A DNA stretch of 5,865 bases from Devosia sp. Lineage in GTDB: Bacteria; Pseudomonadota; Alphaproteobacteria; Rhizobiales; Devosiaceae. The notes beneath the pieces were generated by a model, which saw nothing but the letters and a program-made list of their open reading frames with translations, had not been told where the DNA came from and ran no database searches. Positions 5,617 through 5,865 of the stretch are shown in pieces. The position numbers and the translations under genes are program-made. The number at the start of each line of letters is the position of its first letter. Position 1 is the first letter of the stretch. The DNA lies in the NCBI GenBank assembly GCA_016793415.1, contig JAEUMC010000810.1, forward strand, positions 1-5,865, in the 5' to 3' direction.

Positions 5617-5865
5617 ATGTTGACCATTACCGATCTCACCTACCGCATCCAGGGCCGCCCCCTGTTCGAGAACGCCAACCTCGTCCTGCCTGATGGCAGC
5701 AAGACCGGGTTCGTGGGCAAGAACGGCACGGGCAAGACCACGCTGTTCCAGCTGATCCTTGGACAGATCGCGCCGGAAGGCGGGACGATCGAAGTCAACA
5801 AGAAGGCGCGCATCGGCGCGGTGGCGCAAGAAGCGCCGGCGAGCGATATCAGTGTACTCGACGTG
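5617..5865 (+). CDS. ABC-F family ATP-binding protein, N-terminal part (3' end outside window)
   Basis: Eighty-three codons from ATG 5617 are present and the frame is open at the window edge. The start MLTITDLTYRIQGRPLFEN is typical of the first nucleotide-binding domain of soluble ABC-F proteins. Walker A GKNGTGKT is at 34-41, and AVAQEAP with Gln71 is the expected Q-loop region. ABC-F proteins are cytoplasmic tandem ATPases without membrane domains. They bind the ribosome near the E site and help stalled or early translation, and some confer antibiotic protection. The signature motif, Walker B, inter-domain linker and second domain lie outside the window, so Uup-, YheS- or EttA-like subtype cannot be decided. 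An in-frame TGA at 5563-5565 limits the start. No proper SD precedes the ATG, so initiation strength is uncertain. Confidence 0.93.
   Translation, partial: MLTITDLTYRIQGRPLFENANLVLPDGSKTGFVGKNGTGKTTLFQLILGQIAPEGGTIEVNKKARIGAVAQEAPASDISVLDV

Overview
This window is GC-rich, has densely packed genes, and fits an alphaproteobacterium, most likely a Hyphomicrobiales member such as a Devosia-like lineage. That placement rests on three recalled protein resemblances: the 140-residue nucleoside diphosphate kinase, the DEAD-box helicase with a DbpA-type C-terminal domain, and the opening of the ABC-F ATPase. Nothing in the window is an rRNA, tRNA, CRISPR array or insertion sequence.

Left block (1-2954, all minus strand): ndk comes first in transcription order and ends in a near-perfect intrinsic terminator (2479-2507). 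A leader of about 140 bases follows, carrying a REP-type palindrome. Then comes a DEAD-box RNA helicase (327-2339) and, 51 bases further on, a 4-oxalocrotonate tautomerase family protein (275 down to the window edge) with a Lys/Ala-rich tail. The tautomerase Shine-Dalgarno sequence lies wholly inside a perfect 8-bp hairpin, which suggests translational control or coupling to the helicase.

Middle block (3064-5106, plus strand): a GNAT acetyltransferase diverges from ndk across a 109-base gap. It is followed 33 bases later by an unrecognised protein with one membrane segment at each end and a large, probably periplasmic, domain. After 135 bases comes a small secreted protein with two cysteines.

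Right block (5119-5865): a second small secreted protein, with four mature cysteines, lies on the minus strand tail-to-tail with the first (12-base gap). It diverges from an ABC-F ATPase whose first 83 codons are in the window.

The conserved genes (ndk, helicase, ABC-F) serve nucleotide balance, RNA remodelling and ribosome function. The three envelope or secreted proteins between them are lineage-specific unknowns and the least explained part of the window. I see no clear defence, mobile or biosynthetic system. The best candidates for something new are the sequestered start of the tautomerase gene and the cluster of small exported proteins.
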